A program made the position numbers and the translations under genes. A DNA stretch of 64,000 nt from Anaerotignum faecicola. Lineage in GTDB: Bacteria; Bacillota; Clostridia; Lachnospirales; Anaerotignaceae. Below the pieces are notes generated by a model. It did not search any database, was not told the origin of the DNA, and was given only the letters and a program-made list of their open reading frames with translations. Where the stretch lies: assembly GCF_003865035.1 (NCBI RefSeq), contig NZ_BHVZ01000002.1, positions 186,001 through 250,000 on the forward strand. The letters are read 5' to 3'. Of this stretch, positions 1 through 9,009 are shown one piece after another. The stretch's first letter is position 1; each line of letters starts with the position of its first letter.

Positions 1-257
1 TCCTCTGCCGCATCCGTGCAATCCTCTCGGACAGTCGGAAATTTATTCGGAAACACGCGCATCTGCCATGCCCCGTTGGGGCCATCCTGATAAATGGCAT
101 CCGGTGTCCATGCCTCATGTCCGCCGCAGAAGGGGCATTTCTCGCTGTTTGCATGTTTTCTTTCTGTATTATGGACAAATTCATAGGGGCGATTTCTTCT
201 GTTCTCCGCATAAAGTGACATCTCGCCCGTAAAAGGATTTGTTCTGATTTCAGACAT
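1..257 (-). CDS. GalT-like (HIT superfamily) nucleotidyltransferase, N-terminal part
   Basis: The reading frame opens with ATG at 257 and runs off the left edge, leaving 85 residues. It begins MSEIRTNPFTGEMSLYAENR and carries a CPFC zinc-knuckle pair followed by a TP step and an RVFPNKFPT motif. This arrangement is that of galactose-1-phosphate uridylyltransferase and its HIT-fold relatives, where the CxxC pair binds metal and the NKFP segment belongs to the nucleotide-binding core. The catalytic HPH motif would lie beyond the window. A GGGGG-type ribosome binding site sits upstream, and the start is only 2 nt after the stop of the preceding lipoprotein gene, so it is the last visible gene of the polA-side operon. 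It could be true GalT or a divergent HIT-fold relative of the DUF4931 kind; the fragment cannot decide. Confidence 0.7.
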   Translation of the reverse strand, partial: MSEIRTNPFTGEMSLYAENRRNRPYEFVHNTERKHANSEKCPFCGGHEAWTPDAIYQDGPNGAWQMRVFPNKFPTVREDCTDAAE

Positions 258-259
258 CC

Positions 260-1855
260 TTATTCCCCCTTCTGATACGTCCACGCTTCAATCCCACGGA
301 ACACATTGCTTTCCACAGGATGCACTTCTCCTCCGATATTTTTAGATGCAAAAACCGCCTGATTGCGGTAGGCAATGCTGATATAAGGCAGCTCCTCGGC
401 AAGCTTTTTCTGCAAACTGCTATAAGCCAGGAGCGTCTGCCCTTCGCCGACTGCCGTCCTTGCCGCCGTCAGCAGGGTATCCATATCCGCGTCGCTGTAG
501 CCGATATAATTCAAACTGCCGCCCGTGCCGAAAAACGGCGTTAAATCCGTCACCTCTGAGCATTTCCAGCCGCCCACCACAAGGTCAAACTGTCCGCTCT
601 CCAATCTCTGCTGATAGGTTTCAAAGTCCACCTTGTCCAGTGTCACCTCAAAGCCGATTGCCGTCAGCTCCTCCTTCAGCTTCGAGGCAATCTGTACCCG
701 CCCCGTATTTTCCTGATTTACCAGAATGGTCGCGCGCAGGCTCTGCCTTATGCCGCTGATTTCCTTTTCCAGCTTGCCATCCTTATCCGCATCCGTCCAG
801 CCGCTGTTTTTCAGGAAGGTTGTCGCCATTGTGGGGTTATATTCATACGTCGCCACGTTTTCCTCGTAAAGCCAGCTTTTCGGGTTGATGGGCGTATTCG
901 TCATGGCGGCATAATTCAGATACACGCTTTCCTTAAGGTTATCCCGCGGCACCGCATACGCAACCGCCTGTCTGACAGATTTATCCTTCCAAAGCTCCTT
1001 GCGGAAGTTGAAGCCGATAAAATCATACTGATTTGAGGTAAACTGGTGCATCCCCGAAACGCTTTCGTCTGCGTATTTGCCTGCATCCATGGCGTTTGTC
1101 ACAAGCACATCCGTCATGCCCTGCTCAAACGCGTTGATATCCGTTTCCTCTCCGGCGGTCATCTTCACGCGAATTTCGGAAATCTGCGGCGTGCTCCCAT
1201 AATAGGACGCACTTGCCTTCAGCTTCATTTCCGATGCCTGCTGATAGGATTCTATTTCATACGGGCCATCCCCGACAGGCTTCGTGCCCGTATCGCCCTG
1301 TCCGCTGTAATAGCCGGCAGGAATAACCGGAAATCGCAGCGCATCAATATTTGAGCTGAAGCTGTCGCGGAAGGTAATCACAACGGAATTCGTTCCCGTT
1401 TTGCTGCAGCCGCTCACATAATTCATCACCTGCTTATACACCGCATCCTCCGGAGCATTTCGCAGGGTATTGACGGAATAGACCACATCATCTGCCGTCA
1501 GTGCTGTTCCATCCTGCCATCTGATATTGCTGTTCAGATTCATGGAAAGGCTTCTGCCATCCGCCGAAAATTCCCAATCCTGCGCCACGGCAGGGCATGC
1601 CTTGCCGCTTTCGTCAAAATCAACCAGCGGAAGAAACAGCAGCTTGAGGATACGATCAACCGTTTCTTCTCTGTTCAGCAACGGATTCAGCGTTTCCGGA
1701 ATCCGCATGGAAAGCGTCAGCATTGCCTCTTTGGATGCAACGCCCGTCTCCTCTGTTGCTGTCGTTTTCTTCTTCGTTTGCTCCTCCTTCTTGCCACAGC
1801 CGCCAAGCCCAAGGCAGAAAATCAGCAAAAGGAGAAAAATCCTTTTTTTCATCAT
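260..1855 (-). CDS. ABC transporter substrate-binding lipoprotein, family 5 (peptide/nickel type)
   Basis: A 531-residue extracytoplasmic solute-binding protein. It opens with a lysine-rich n-region, a leucine-rich core and a lipobox ending LGGC near residue 20, so it should be a membrane-anchored lipoprotein. The mature part has the family 5 pattern: PETLNPLLNRE near the start, then DWEFSADGRSLSMNL and WQDGTALTADDVVYS, typical of OppA/DppA-like peptide-binding proteins. No permease or ATPase gene is adjacent, so the partner transporter lies elsewhere. Two ATG codons (1855 and 1852) are possible; both overlap the TGA of the upstream transglycosylase gene, which implies translational coupling. 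The ligand cannot be named from sequence. Confidence 0.85.
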   Translation of the reverse strand: MMKKRIFLLLLIFCLGLGGCGKKEEQTKKKTTATEETGVASKEAMLTLSMRIPETLNPLLNREETVDRILKLLFLPLVDFDESGKACPAVAQDWEFSADGRSLSMNLNSNIRWQDGTALTADDVVYSVNTLRNAPEDAVYKQVMNYVSGCSKTGTNSVVITFRDSFSSNIDALRFPVIPAGYYSGQGDTGTKPVGDGPYEIESYQQASEMKLKASASYYGSTPQISEIRVKMTAGEETDINAFEQGMTDVLVTNAMDAGKYADESVSGMHQFTSNQYDFIGFNFRKELWKDKSVRQAVAYAVPRDNLKESVYLNYAAMTNTPINPKSWLYEENVATYEYNPTMATTFLKNSGWTDADKDGKLEKEISGIRQSLRATILVNQENTGRVQIASKLKEELTAIGFEVTLDKVDFETYQQRLESGQFDLVVGGWKCSEVTDLTPFFGTGGSLNYIGYSDADMDTLLTAARTAVGEGQTLLAYSSLQKKLAEELPYISIAYRNQAVFASKNIGGEVHPVESNVFRGIEAWTYQKGE

Positions 1856-2475
1856 TCTTCATTTCCTTCCAAATCCGCAGTTCTGTCTGCATACACACCA
1901 AGCGGAGTTTCCTCCAGATACGCTTGCAGGCGCAGCCGCAGCCGATATGCCTGCTCCGCCAGCTTCACTCGTTTCACATAGCTTTTCGTTTCCTCGTATG
2001 GAATTTCATCCAGCGTAATGCCGTCCCAGCTCATTTCCTCATCCGCAAGCCACCGCGCCACGCTGCCATGCCCTGCGTTATAGCCTGCCAGAACGGTTTC
2101 CGAAACACCGCCGAATTTTTCTGTCAGCCAGCTTAAATACCAGCAACCGATATGGATATTCGTATCCGGATCGGTCAGGTCAATGGTTGCGGGATCAAGT
2201 CCCATCTGTGCCGCCGCCCATTTTCCCGTTTCCTCCGTCACCTGCATCAGCCCAACGGCATCCGCAGAAGATATGACATCCGGCTCAAAATGGCTTTCGC
2301 AGAAAATCACACCATACACAAAGGCCTCCTCCAAGCCATATTCCGCCGCATACTGCTCCACAATATCCCGATACTGCAAAGGCAGCACACGCGGCAAAAC
2401 CACACTATAGCCAAACGCCGCCAGCAGCACCAGAACCACCGCCAGCGTAAACAATTTCCTGATACATCGAATCAT
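1852..2475 (-). CDS. Lytic transglycosylase, SLT domain
   Basis: A 207-residue protein with a single N-terminal hydrophobic segment (about residues 8-27), then a Slt70-type catalytic domain. The catalytic glutamate is in the VIFCESHFEP motif near residue 60, followed by the family motifs GLMQVTEETGKWAA, NIHIGCWYLSWL and AGYNAGHGSVARWL. These enzymes cleave the glycan strands of peptidoglycan outside the membrane. The gene lies 16 nt after coaE and its stop overlaps the start of the binding lipoprotein gene, so it belongs to the polA-coaE transcription unit. Length and motif order fit small membrane-anchored transglycosylases of Firmicutes. Confidence 0.93.
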   Translation of the reverse strand: MIRCIRKLFTLAVVLVLLAAFGYSVVLPRVLPLQYRDIVEQYAAEYGLEEAFVYGVIFCESHFEPDVISSADAVGLMQVTEETGKWAAAQMGLDPATIDLTDPDTNIHIGCWYLSWLTEKFGGVSETVLAGYNAGHGSVARWLADEEMSWDGITLDEIPYEETKSYVKRVKLAEQAYRLRLRLQAYLEETPLGVYADRTADLEGNEE

Positions 2476-2491
2476 TGTTCCTTGCTTCCTT

Positions 2492-3082
2492 TTATATTGT
2501 TTTTAAAATTTCATCCAACTGCCCCTGTAAATAGGCAAGCTCTTTACTGTTATCAATCACAACCGATGCCGACTTCTTATATTCCTCCCAGCTTTTCTGG
2601 TTGGCAATGCGCGCCTTGGCAAGGTCATAGCTGACACCATCGCGTGCCATCACGCGTTTTGCGCGCACCTCCGGATCGGCATAGACCACCCAGACCATAT
2701 CACAGCGGCTTTCCAGACCTGCCTCAAGCAGAAGCGGCGCATCCAGAATCACTGCCTTGGCGGTGTTTTCCTTCTCCGCCTTGGCAATCTGTCTGTCCAC
2801 CTCCGCACAGATATATTTATGGGTGCATTGGTTCAAAAATGCCAGCTTTTCGGCATCATGGAATACAATTTCCCCCAGCCTTCTGCGGATGATATTTCCT
2901 TTTGCATCCAAAATTCCCGTTCCGTAATACTTCACAATTTCCTGATATGCGGGCTCGCCTTTTAAAATGATTTCATGTGCAATTTTATCCGCATCAATCA
3001 CCACTGCGCCTGCCGCCGCAAGGCTTTTGCTGACAACGCTTTTGCCGCTGCCCGTGCCGCCTGTCAAACCGATTACCTTCAT
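2492..3082 (-). CDS. coaE: Dephospho-CoA kinase
   Basis: A 196-residue cytosolic P-loop kinase for the last step of coenzyme A synthesis, phosphorylating dephospho-CoA on the ribose 3' hydroxyl. The P-loop GLTGGTGSGKS is at residues 5-15, followed by VIDADKIAHE with the substrate-binding aspartate, and later LDAPLLLEAGLE and VVWVYADPE-like core segments. The frame is open further upstream, but the ATG at 3082 has a good GGGGAAACGA ribosome site, gives the normal family N terminus (MKVIGLTGG) and lies 18 nt after the polA stop. Placing coaE directly after polA is a common arrangement in Firmicutes. Confidence 0.96.
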   Translation of the reverse strand: MKVIGLTGGTGSGKSVVSKSLAAAGAVVIDADKIAHEIILKGEPAYQEIVKYYGTGILDAKGNIIRRRLGEIVFHDAEKLAFLNQCTHKYICAEVDRQIAKAEKENTAKAVILDAPLLLEAGLESRCDMVWVVYADPEVRAKRVMARDGVSYDLAKARIANQKSWEEYKKSASVVIDNSKELAYLQGQLDEILKTI

Positions 3083-3099
3083 TTCGTTTCCCCTCTTTT

Positions 3100-5757
3100 T
3101 TATTTCGCCTCGAACCACGATGCGCCCTCATGCACATCCACATCCAAGGGAACCAGCAAATCCGCCGCATGCTCCATGTTTTCCTTCAGGATTTTTGCGA
3201 CAGCATCCTTTTCTTCTTTATACGCTTCAATCAGCAGCTCATCGTGTACCTGCAAAATCAGACGAGAACGATAGCCGCCCTCCTGCAAGGCACGATGCAC
3301 CTTTATCATGGCAAGCTTAATAATATCCGCAGCAGTGCCCTGAATGGGCATATTCATTGCCGCGCGTTCCCCTGCCGCCCTTTGCATGAAATTGCTGCTC
3401 TGCAATTCGGGCATATTTCTGCGGCGGTTCCAGAGCGTAGAGACATAGCCGTTTTTCGCCCCGTTTTTAATCGTATCCTCCATAAAGGTCTTGATTTTGG
3501 GATATCTCGCGAAGTAAGCATTGATGTACTCCTCCGCCTCCTTGCGGCTGATGCCTAAATCCTGCCCCAAGCTAAACGCGCCCTTGCCGTAGATAATGCC
3601 GAAGTTAACCGCCTTGGCATTGCTTCTCTGCAATGGTGTCACCTCGTCAAACGGCACATGGAACACCTGCGAAGCCGTCATGCGGTGAATATCCTGATTG
3701 CTTTTGAACGCTGCAATCAGGCTTTCATCTCCGGAGATATGCGCCAGTACGCGCAGCTCAATCTGCGAATAATCGGCATCCAGAAAGCAGAATTCCGCAC
3801 TTTCGGGAATGAAAATTTTCCGAAGCTCTCTCCCCAGCTCCAGACGGACAGGAATATTCTGCAAATTCGGCTCTGTTGAGGAAATCCGTCCCGTTGCCGT
3901 AATGGTCTGGTTGAAGGTAGAATAAATCTTCTCCGTTTCGGCATCCATCACCGCCAGAAGTCCGTCCGCATAGGTGCTTTTCAGCTTCGCCAGCTGTCTG
4001 TAGTGCAGAATCCGCTCCACAATAGGATGCGCCGTCCGCAGCTTTTCCAGCACATCCGCCGCGGTGGAATAGCCCGTTTTGGTCTTTTTGCCGCCCTTCA
4101 GCCCCAGCCTTTCAAATAAAATCACGCCTAACTGCTTCGGGGAATTGATGTTGAATTTTTCCCCTGCCAATGCGTAAATTTCTTCTTCCATGCCGTCCAG
4201 ACTTTCGCCCAGACGCTTCTGATACGCCAAAAGCGCCGCCTTATCCACCTTGATGCCGTATTTTTCCATATCCGCCAGAACATAAATCAGCGGCATTTCC
4301 ATATCATAAAACAGGCTTTTCTGCTCATTTTCCGCAAGCCGCTCCTCCATCACTTTTCTCGCACGGAAGAAAATCTCCGCCTGCCTTGCGCCATAGGCGG
4401 TACGTTCTGCTTCGGGCAACGCCGCAAAGGCCTTTTTCGTTCTGCCCTTCCCGAAAACCTCTTCCTGCGAAGGATAGGTTTCATTCAGAAAGGTTGCCGC
4501 AATATCGTCATATTCGTAGGAGCTGCCTGTCGCATTGAGGATATACGCCCCGATAGCGGTATCAAATTCCGCCGTAAAGCCGTTATAGCCATAGCTGCGC
4601 AGAAAACGGATATCCTTCTTCACATCATGTCCGATTTTACGGTATGCGCTGTCCGCAAAAAACGGCTGAAATATCTCCAGAAGCTCCTGCATCAAAAATG
4701 CCATGGATGCTTCAATCCAGACACCGCCAAGCTGCTCCTGATAGAGCGCAAGCCCCTGTCCTTCCTCGTTTTCGTAAACAAAGGCATACCCGACCTCGCC
4801 CTTTTTGAGCGCGGCAAGCACCTCCTTCGCACCTTCCCTATCCGCAACAAAGCGATAGGTCTGCTCTGCCTGCTTTGGCGCGGAAGCACTCCCCTCAAAG
4901 TGGCTGAACATGCTCTTAAATTCCAGACGTTTTACCAATTCGTATGCCGTCTGGTTAAACATATCGCCGATTTTCAGGGACTCCTTATCCCATTCTAAAG
5001 GCATATCCCGCACAATCGTCGCCAGAAATTTACTCAATCTTGCCTGCTCCTGATACGCCGCAAGGTTTTCAGATGCCTTTTTCGGTTTGATTTCCGCCGC
5101 ATGGGCAATCGCCGTTTCAATATCGTGATACTGCGTGATAATCTTCGCCGCAGTTTTTTCGCCAATGCCGGGCACGCCGGGGATATTATCGGAAGTATCC
5201 CCCATCAGCGCCTTCATATCAATAAATTCGGCAGGTGTCACGCCATATTTCGCCTGCACATCCGCCGCGTAATAATCCTCTGTTTCCGTGCGTCCGCCCT
5301 TCGTTTTTGGAATCCGCACCTTGAGGGTCTCCCCTGCCAGCTGCAAAAGGTCTCTGTCCCCCGAAACCACAACAGGCACAATGCCGTTTTTCTCCGCCAG
5401 AGCGGAAAGCGTCCCCAGAATATCGTCCGCCTCAAAGCCCTCCTGCTCGAAAATAGGGATGTGCATGGCCTGCAGCACCTCCTTCAAAAGGGGCATCTGT
5501 TCGCGCAGCTCCTCCGGCATGCCCTTTCTGGTTCCCTTGTAGCCGTCAAAGGTTCTGTGGCGGAAGGTAGGCGCGTGCAAATCAAACGCCACCGCCAGAT
5601 AATCGGGCTGCTCCTCATCCAGAAGCTTAAATAAAATATTCAGAAATCCATATACCCCGTTGGTATAGCGACCCTCTCCGTTCGTCAGCAGCGGAACGCC
5701 GTAAAATGCGCGGTTCACAATACTGTTGCCGTCAATCAGCATGATTTTTTCAGCCAT
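3100..5757 (-). CDS. polA: DNA polymerase I
   Basis: 885 residues. The N-terminal 5'-3' exonuclease domain (about 1-290) has MLIDGNSIVNRAFYG, FEADDILG, VVSGDRDLLQL and the helix-hairpin-helix segment GDTSDNIPGVPGIGEKTA. The C-terminal polymerase domain has motif A (DADYSQIELRVLAH), motif B (RSNAKAVNFGIIYGKG) and motif C (LQVHDELLIE). The middle 3'-5' exonuclease region (about 300-480) is present as a fold but lacks the DxE metal-binding motif: the matching strand reads YAFVYENEEG. Proofreading is therefore probably absent, as in the Bacillus-type enzyme. It repairs gaps and processes Okazaki fragments. The gene heads the run polA-coaE-transglycosylase-binding protein-GalT-like. Confidence 0.98.
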   Translation of the reverse strand: MAEKIMLIDGNSIVNRAFYGVPLLTNGEGRYTNGVYGFLNILFKLLDEEQPDYLAVAFDLHAPTFRHRTFDGYKGTRKGMPEELREQMPLLKEVLQAMHIPIFEQEGFEADDILGTLSALAEKNGIVPVVVSGDRDLLQLAGETLKVRIPKTKGGRTETEDYYAADVQAKYGVTPAEFIDMKALMGDTSDNIPGVPGIGEKTAAKIITQYHDIETAIAHAAEIKPKKASENLAAYQEQARLSKFLATIVRDMPLEWDKESLKIGDMFNQTAYELVKRLEFKSMFSHFEGSASAPKQAEQTYRFVADREGAKEVLAALKKGEVGYAFVYENEEGQGLALYQEQLGGVWIEASMAFLMQELLEIFQPFFADSAYRKIGHDVKKDIRFLRSYGYNGFTAEFDTAIGAYILNATGSSYEYDDIAATFLNETYPSQEEVFGKGRTKKAFAALPEAERTAYGARQAEIFFRARKVMEERLAENEQKSLFYDMEMPLIYVLADMEKYGIKVDKAALLAYQKRLGESLDGMEEEIYALAGEKFNINSPKQLGVILFERLGLKGGKKTKTGYSTAADVLEKLRTAHPIVERILHYRQLAKLKSTYADGLLAVMDAETEKIYSTFNQTITATGRISSTEPNLQNIPVRLELGRELRKIFIPESAEFCFLDADYSQIELRVLAHISGDESLIAAFKSNQDIHRMTASQVFHVPFDEVTPLQRSNAKAVNFGIIYGKGAFSLGQDLGISRKEAEEYINAYFARYPKIKTFMEDTIKNGAKNGYVSTLWNRRRNMPELQSSNFMQRAAGERAAMNMPIQGTAADIIKLAMIKVHRALQEGGYRSRLILQVHDELLIEAYKEEKDAVAKILKENMEHAADLLVPLDVDVHEGASWFEAK

Positions 5758-5941
5758 GAAAATAGCCTCCTGTCATCACAAAATTTATATACAAGGCGGT
5801 ATAAGCCTAATTTTCCATATTAAAAATAATTATACTACAAAATCGCGAAAAAATATATCTGACACGAAAAAAAATACAGCACACCTTTTTCTGGGATATG
5901 GCATATCATAAATCAGAATCAGTCTCTTAGGAGGAACGGCT

Positions 5942-6946
5942 ATGAAAAAGAAACTTTGCTTGGCTTTATCGGGGGTGCTCTGCCTATCCGCAGGAGTTGG
6001 CTGCGGCACAGAAACGGCAGAGGAAACGCTGACTCCCGTCCGTCTGAATGAGGTCGTCCATTCTGTTTTTTATGCGCCGCAGTATGTCGCACAGGAATTG
6101 GGCTTTTTCGAGGAGGAGGGCTTAGATGTGAGCGTTGCGGTCGGCAATGGCGCGGATAAATCCATGACTGCCCTGCTTTCCGATTCCGCGGATATTGCCC
6201 TGCTTGGCACAGAGGCAGGTCTGTATGTCTATGCCGAAGGGAAGGCAGATTACCCCAAAACCTTCGCCCAGCTGACCCAGCGCGCAGGCAATTTCCTTGT
6301 TTCCAGAGAGAAAGAACCCGATTTCCAATGGTCTGATTTGGAAGGAAAATCCGTCATCGGCGGCAGATTGGGCGGCATGCCGGAAATGGTTCTGGAATAT
6401 GTCATCAAGGAAAACGGCATGACCATCGGTAAGGATATGGAAATCATCAACAACATTGATTTCACCTCCACCGCAGGCGCATTTCTGGGCGAGGTCGGCG
6501 ATTATACCGTAGAATTTGAGCCTGCCGCAACCACGCTTGAACAGAGCGGCAAGGGGCATATTGTGGCATCTCTGGGTGAAGCAAGCGGCTATGTGCCTTA
6601 CACCGTTTATATGGCACAGGATGCTTTCCTGCAGGCACATCCCGATGTCGTCGAAGCCTTCACCCGTGCCATTTATAAAGGGCAGCAATGGGTAGAAAGC
6701 CATTCTGCCGCAGAAATTGCAAAGGTAATTCAGCCGCAGTTTGCCGAAACCGACCTCGATACCCTCACCACCATCGTGGAGCGCTATCAGAAACAGGATA
6801 CCTGGAAAACCGACCCGACCGTTTCCCCTGAAGGCTTTGTCCTCATCCAGAAAATCATGATGGAAGGAAAGGAGCTTTCGCAGGAAATCCCTTATGATTC
6901 CATTGTTGTGACGGAGTTTGCCGAAAAAGTCATGACAGGCAAATAA
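5942..6946 (+). CDS. NMT1/THI5-like ABC substrate-binding lipoprotein, orphan
   Basis: 334 residues with a signal peptide and lipobox ending AGVGC near residue 21, so an anchored binding protein. The mature part is of the SsuA/TauA/ThiY class: RLNEVVHSVFYAPQYVAQELGFFEEEGLDV, ADKSMTALLSDSADIALLG, then GGMPEMVLEYVIKENG. Relatives bind nitrate, aliphatic sulfonates, taurine or thiamine precursors such as HMP. A strong GGAGGA ribosome site precedes the ATG. The gene is monocistronic: a promoter-sized gap lies before it and a terminator follows, and no permease or ATPase is next to it, which is unusual for this class. The ligand is not predictable from the sequence alone. Confidence 0.85.
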   Translation: MKKKLCLALSGVLCLSAGVGCGTETAEETLTPVRLNEVVHSVFYAPQYVAQELGFFEEEGLDVSVAVGNGADKSMTALLSDSADIALLGTEAGLYVYAEGKADYPKTFAQLTQRAGNFLVSREKEPDFQWSDLEGKSVIGGRLGGMPEMVLEYVIKENGMTIGKDMEIINNIDFTSTAGAFLGEVGDYTVEFEPAATTLEQSGKGHIVASLGEASGYVPYTVYMAQDAFLQAHPDVVEAFTRAIYKGQQWVESHSAAEIAKVIQPQFAETDLDTLTTIVERYQKQDTWKTDPTVSPEGFVLIQKIMMEGKELSQEIPYDSIVVTEFAEKVMTGK

Positions 6947-6962
6947 AAATATCCCCCCACAA

Positions 6963-7010
6963 AAAAACTCCTACTGCAAGCTGTCTACACTGTCTGCAAT
7001 AGGAGTTTTT
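6963..7010 (+). terminator. Intrinsic terminator after the orphan binding-protein gene
   Basis: Near-perfect inverted repeat with 16-nt arms, beginning AAAAACTCCTA and ending TAGGAGTTTTT, one mismatch. T tracts occur on both strands, so it can also stop transcription of htrA's downstream side. It lies 17 nt after the stop codon. Confidence 0.85.
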
Positions 7011-7132
7011 CTGATGCAAGTTTATCTATCTCATTCGATTTTTTCGGTCGTTGATAGGAAGAATCTATGTGAATGTATGTGAATCGGCATTTCAACCGCA
7101 TTTTTTCTTAATTTTTATCTGTATGCACTGCT

Positions 7133-8611
7133 TTAGCTGTTTTTATCCGCAACGGTAAGCTGCAGCTTAATTTTATCCTTGTTATCTCTCACAACCGTCA
7201 GGTCAACCTTTTTGCCGATATCCGAGCTGTCCATTGCGTTCAGCAGGCTGTCCATATCCTTAATGGTCTTGCCATTGAACTGTGTGATAATGTCGCCGGA
7301 TTGCAGCCCTGCCGCTGCCGCAGGGCTGTTGTTCTTTACCTCAAGCACCAGTGCGCCGACCTCAAGGTTATACAGAGATGCGTTTGTACCGGTAATGCCG
7401 ATATAGGGCTGCGGCTGTGTGCCTGTTTCCAGCAGGCTTTCTACGGTTGGCTTAATCTGATTGCTGGGGATGGCATAGCCCATGCCCTCTGCCATAGAGG
7501 AATTATATTTTGCCGTATTGATCCCGATGACCTCGCCCTTGCTGTTTACCAGTGCGCCGCCGCTGTTGCCGCTGTTGATTGCCGCGCTGGTCTGCAAAAC
7601 AGTCAGGGAATTGCCGTCTACGTTAATGGTCTGCTCCTTCATGCTGACAATGCCGTCCGTTGCGGAAAGCCCCATGCCCATGGCGTTGCCGATGGCAATG
7701 ACACATTCGCCGACCTCAAGGTCATCCGAATCGCCGAAGGTTGCGGTTGTTACCTTTTTCACGCCTGCCTTTTTCAAATCAGACCAGGAAACAGAAAGCA
7801 CCGCCAGGTCGGATTCGCTCTTTGTACCGACTACCTTCGCAGGTACGCTCTTATCGCCGTCCAGCGTCACATAAATGGAATTTGCACCCTCGATGACATG
7901 GTTATTTGTCGCAATGGCAATCTTATCATCATCCGAATAGAAGATCACCCCGCTGCCTGCGCCCTCTGCTTCGTATGGTACAGTGAAATGCCCCATATAC
8001 TGTGTCACGCCTGTTGTGGTAGTGGAAACGCTGACAACAGAGGGCTTTACCTTCTTCACGATATCCACAGTGGAAAGCCCGTTCGTCAGATAGGATACAC
8101 TTTCCGTATTGCTTGTGGATGCGGTCTTTGCACCGGTTTCCTTTCCGAAATGGCTCTGTGCCGCGCTGTAGCTGACCCCAATCGCAGAGCCGCCTGCGAT
8201 GCTGCAAACCAGACAGGCTGCAATGAATTTCTTCCAGCCGTTTCCGCTCTGCTTTCTTTTCGGCTTTTTCACCTTTTCCTCATAATGATATTCTCTGACG
8301 CAGGGACCTGTATATTCCTGCTCTGCTTCTGCGGTTTCTTCCGCAAAGGCTTCTGCTTTCTCTGCGCCTTCCTCAGCAGTGGCTTCCGAAACGCTTTCCT
8401 GTTCAGAAAAGCCCTCCTCCTCGGAAAATTGCTCACCGGAAATTTCCTCTGTATATTCCTCGCCGGAAATCACCTCTGCCTCCATCTCTATGGATTCTCC
8501 GTCTACATGGGGTTCGTCTTCCATGCCGTCTGCGGAATAGTCAATGGATTCCTGCTCTGTTTCTTCATATTCATCTTTCTTTTTCGGATTGTACTCATCA
8601 TATTCGTACAT
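7133..8611 (-). CDS. HtrA/DegP-type serine protease with PDZ domain
   Basis: 492 residues. The first 110 or so are strongly acidic (many EE/EA runs) and cytoplasmic, followed by a basic stretch KKPKRK and one membrane helix at about 128-150. The extracytoplasmic trypsin-like domain shows the triad His238 (ATNNHVIEG), Asp268 (ESDLAVLSV) and Ser350 (INSGNSGGALVN). A PDZ domain follows at about 400-485 (LEVKNNSPAAAAGLQSGDIITQFNG). Such S1C proteases degrade or refold damaged secreted proteins at the membrane surface. A GGAGGG ribosome site precedes the ATG, and TATAAT lies upstream near 8660. The long acidic cytoplasmic tail is typical of clostridial HtrA forms and of unknown role. Confidence 0.95.
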   Translation of the reverse strand: MYEYDEYNPKKKDEYEETEQESIDYSADGMEDEPHVDGESIEMEAEVISGEEYTEEISGEQFSEEEGFSEQESVSEATAEEGAEKAEAFAEETAEAEQEYTGPCVREYHYEEKVKKPKRKQSGNGWKKFIAACLVCSIAGGSAIGVSYSAAQSHFGKETGAKTASTSNTESVSYLTNGLSTVDIVKKVKPSVVSVSTTTTGVTQYMGHFTVPYEAEGAGSGVIFYSDDDKIAIATNNHVIEGANSIYVTLDGDKSVPAKVVGTKSESDLAVLSVSWSDLKKAGVKKVTTATFGDSDDLEVGECVIAIGNAMGMGLSATDGIVSMKEQTINVDGNSLTVLQTSAAINSGNSGGALVNSKGEVIGINTAKYNSSMAEGMGYAIPSNQIKPTVESLLETGTQPQPYIGITGTNASLYNLEVGALVLEVKNNSPAAAAGLQSGDIITQFNGKTIKDMDSLLNAMDSSDIGKKVDLTVVRDNKDKIKLQLTVADKNS

Positions 8612-8749
8612 GCTCTATCCCTCCATATCTTTTATGGCTTTGTTTTATCTTATGCCGTTATTATACTGTTTGAATTTGAACGAAGTATGAACGTCAGGTG
8701 AATAATCCATGTTTTTCCTTAAAGAACGATTAAGATAAAATGAGAGCAT

Positions 8750-8780
8750 AAAAAAAAGAACCTTGAAGCAATCAAGGCTC
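8750..8780 (-). terminator. Intrinsic terminator after tRNA-Leu
   Basis: On the minus strand GAGCCTTGA and TCAAGGTTC form a stem with one G-U pair, followed by a run of eight T. It lies directly after the tRNA 3' end. Confidence 0.85.
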
Positions 8781-8787
8781 TAAAAAG

Positions 8788-8871
8788 TGCGGCTGGTGGG
8801 ACTCGAACCCACACGCTGTCACCAGCGTCAGATTTTGAGTCTGATGCGTCTGCCAGTTCCGCCACAGCCGC
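8788..8871 (-). tRNA. tRNA-Leu (CAA)
   Basis: An 84-nt class II tRNA. The acceptor arms GCGGCTG and CAGCCGC pair, the anticodon loop is CTCAAAA inside a TCAGA/TCTGA stem, giving anticodon CAA (reads UUG), a long variable arm CGCTGGTGACAGCG is present as expected for leucine, and the T arm has GGTTCGAGTCC. The CCA end is not encoded; the discriminator A at 8788 is followed by CTTTTT. A terminator follows at once, so it is a single-gene tRNA unit. Confidence 0.97.
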
Positions 8872-8944
8872 AGAAATAAACTGCTTAAATATAATAGCAT
8901 ACCTTTTCCGAGATTGCAAGGGAAATTTTTCTTAATTTAAAAAT

Positions 8945-8973
8945 TTGCTTTCCCCGAAAAAAGTATTTATAAT
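8945..8973 (+). promoter_or_regulatory. Sigma-A promoter for the DUF4317 gene
   Basis: TTGCTT at 8945-8950, 17-nt spacer, TATAAT at 8968-8973, 36 nt before the ATG at 9010. Confidence 0.7.
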
Positions 8974-9009
8974 AGCTTTTGAAATCAAAACGAAAGAAGG
9001 GAGCAACCC

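Noticed and set aside
7301..8701. 466-codon frame antisense to the HtrA gene
   Set aside because: Shadow of the acidic and protease coding sequence; would also run through the htrA promoter.
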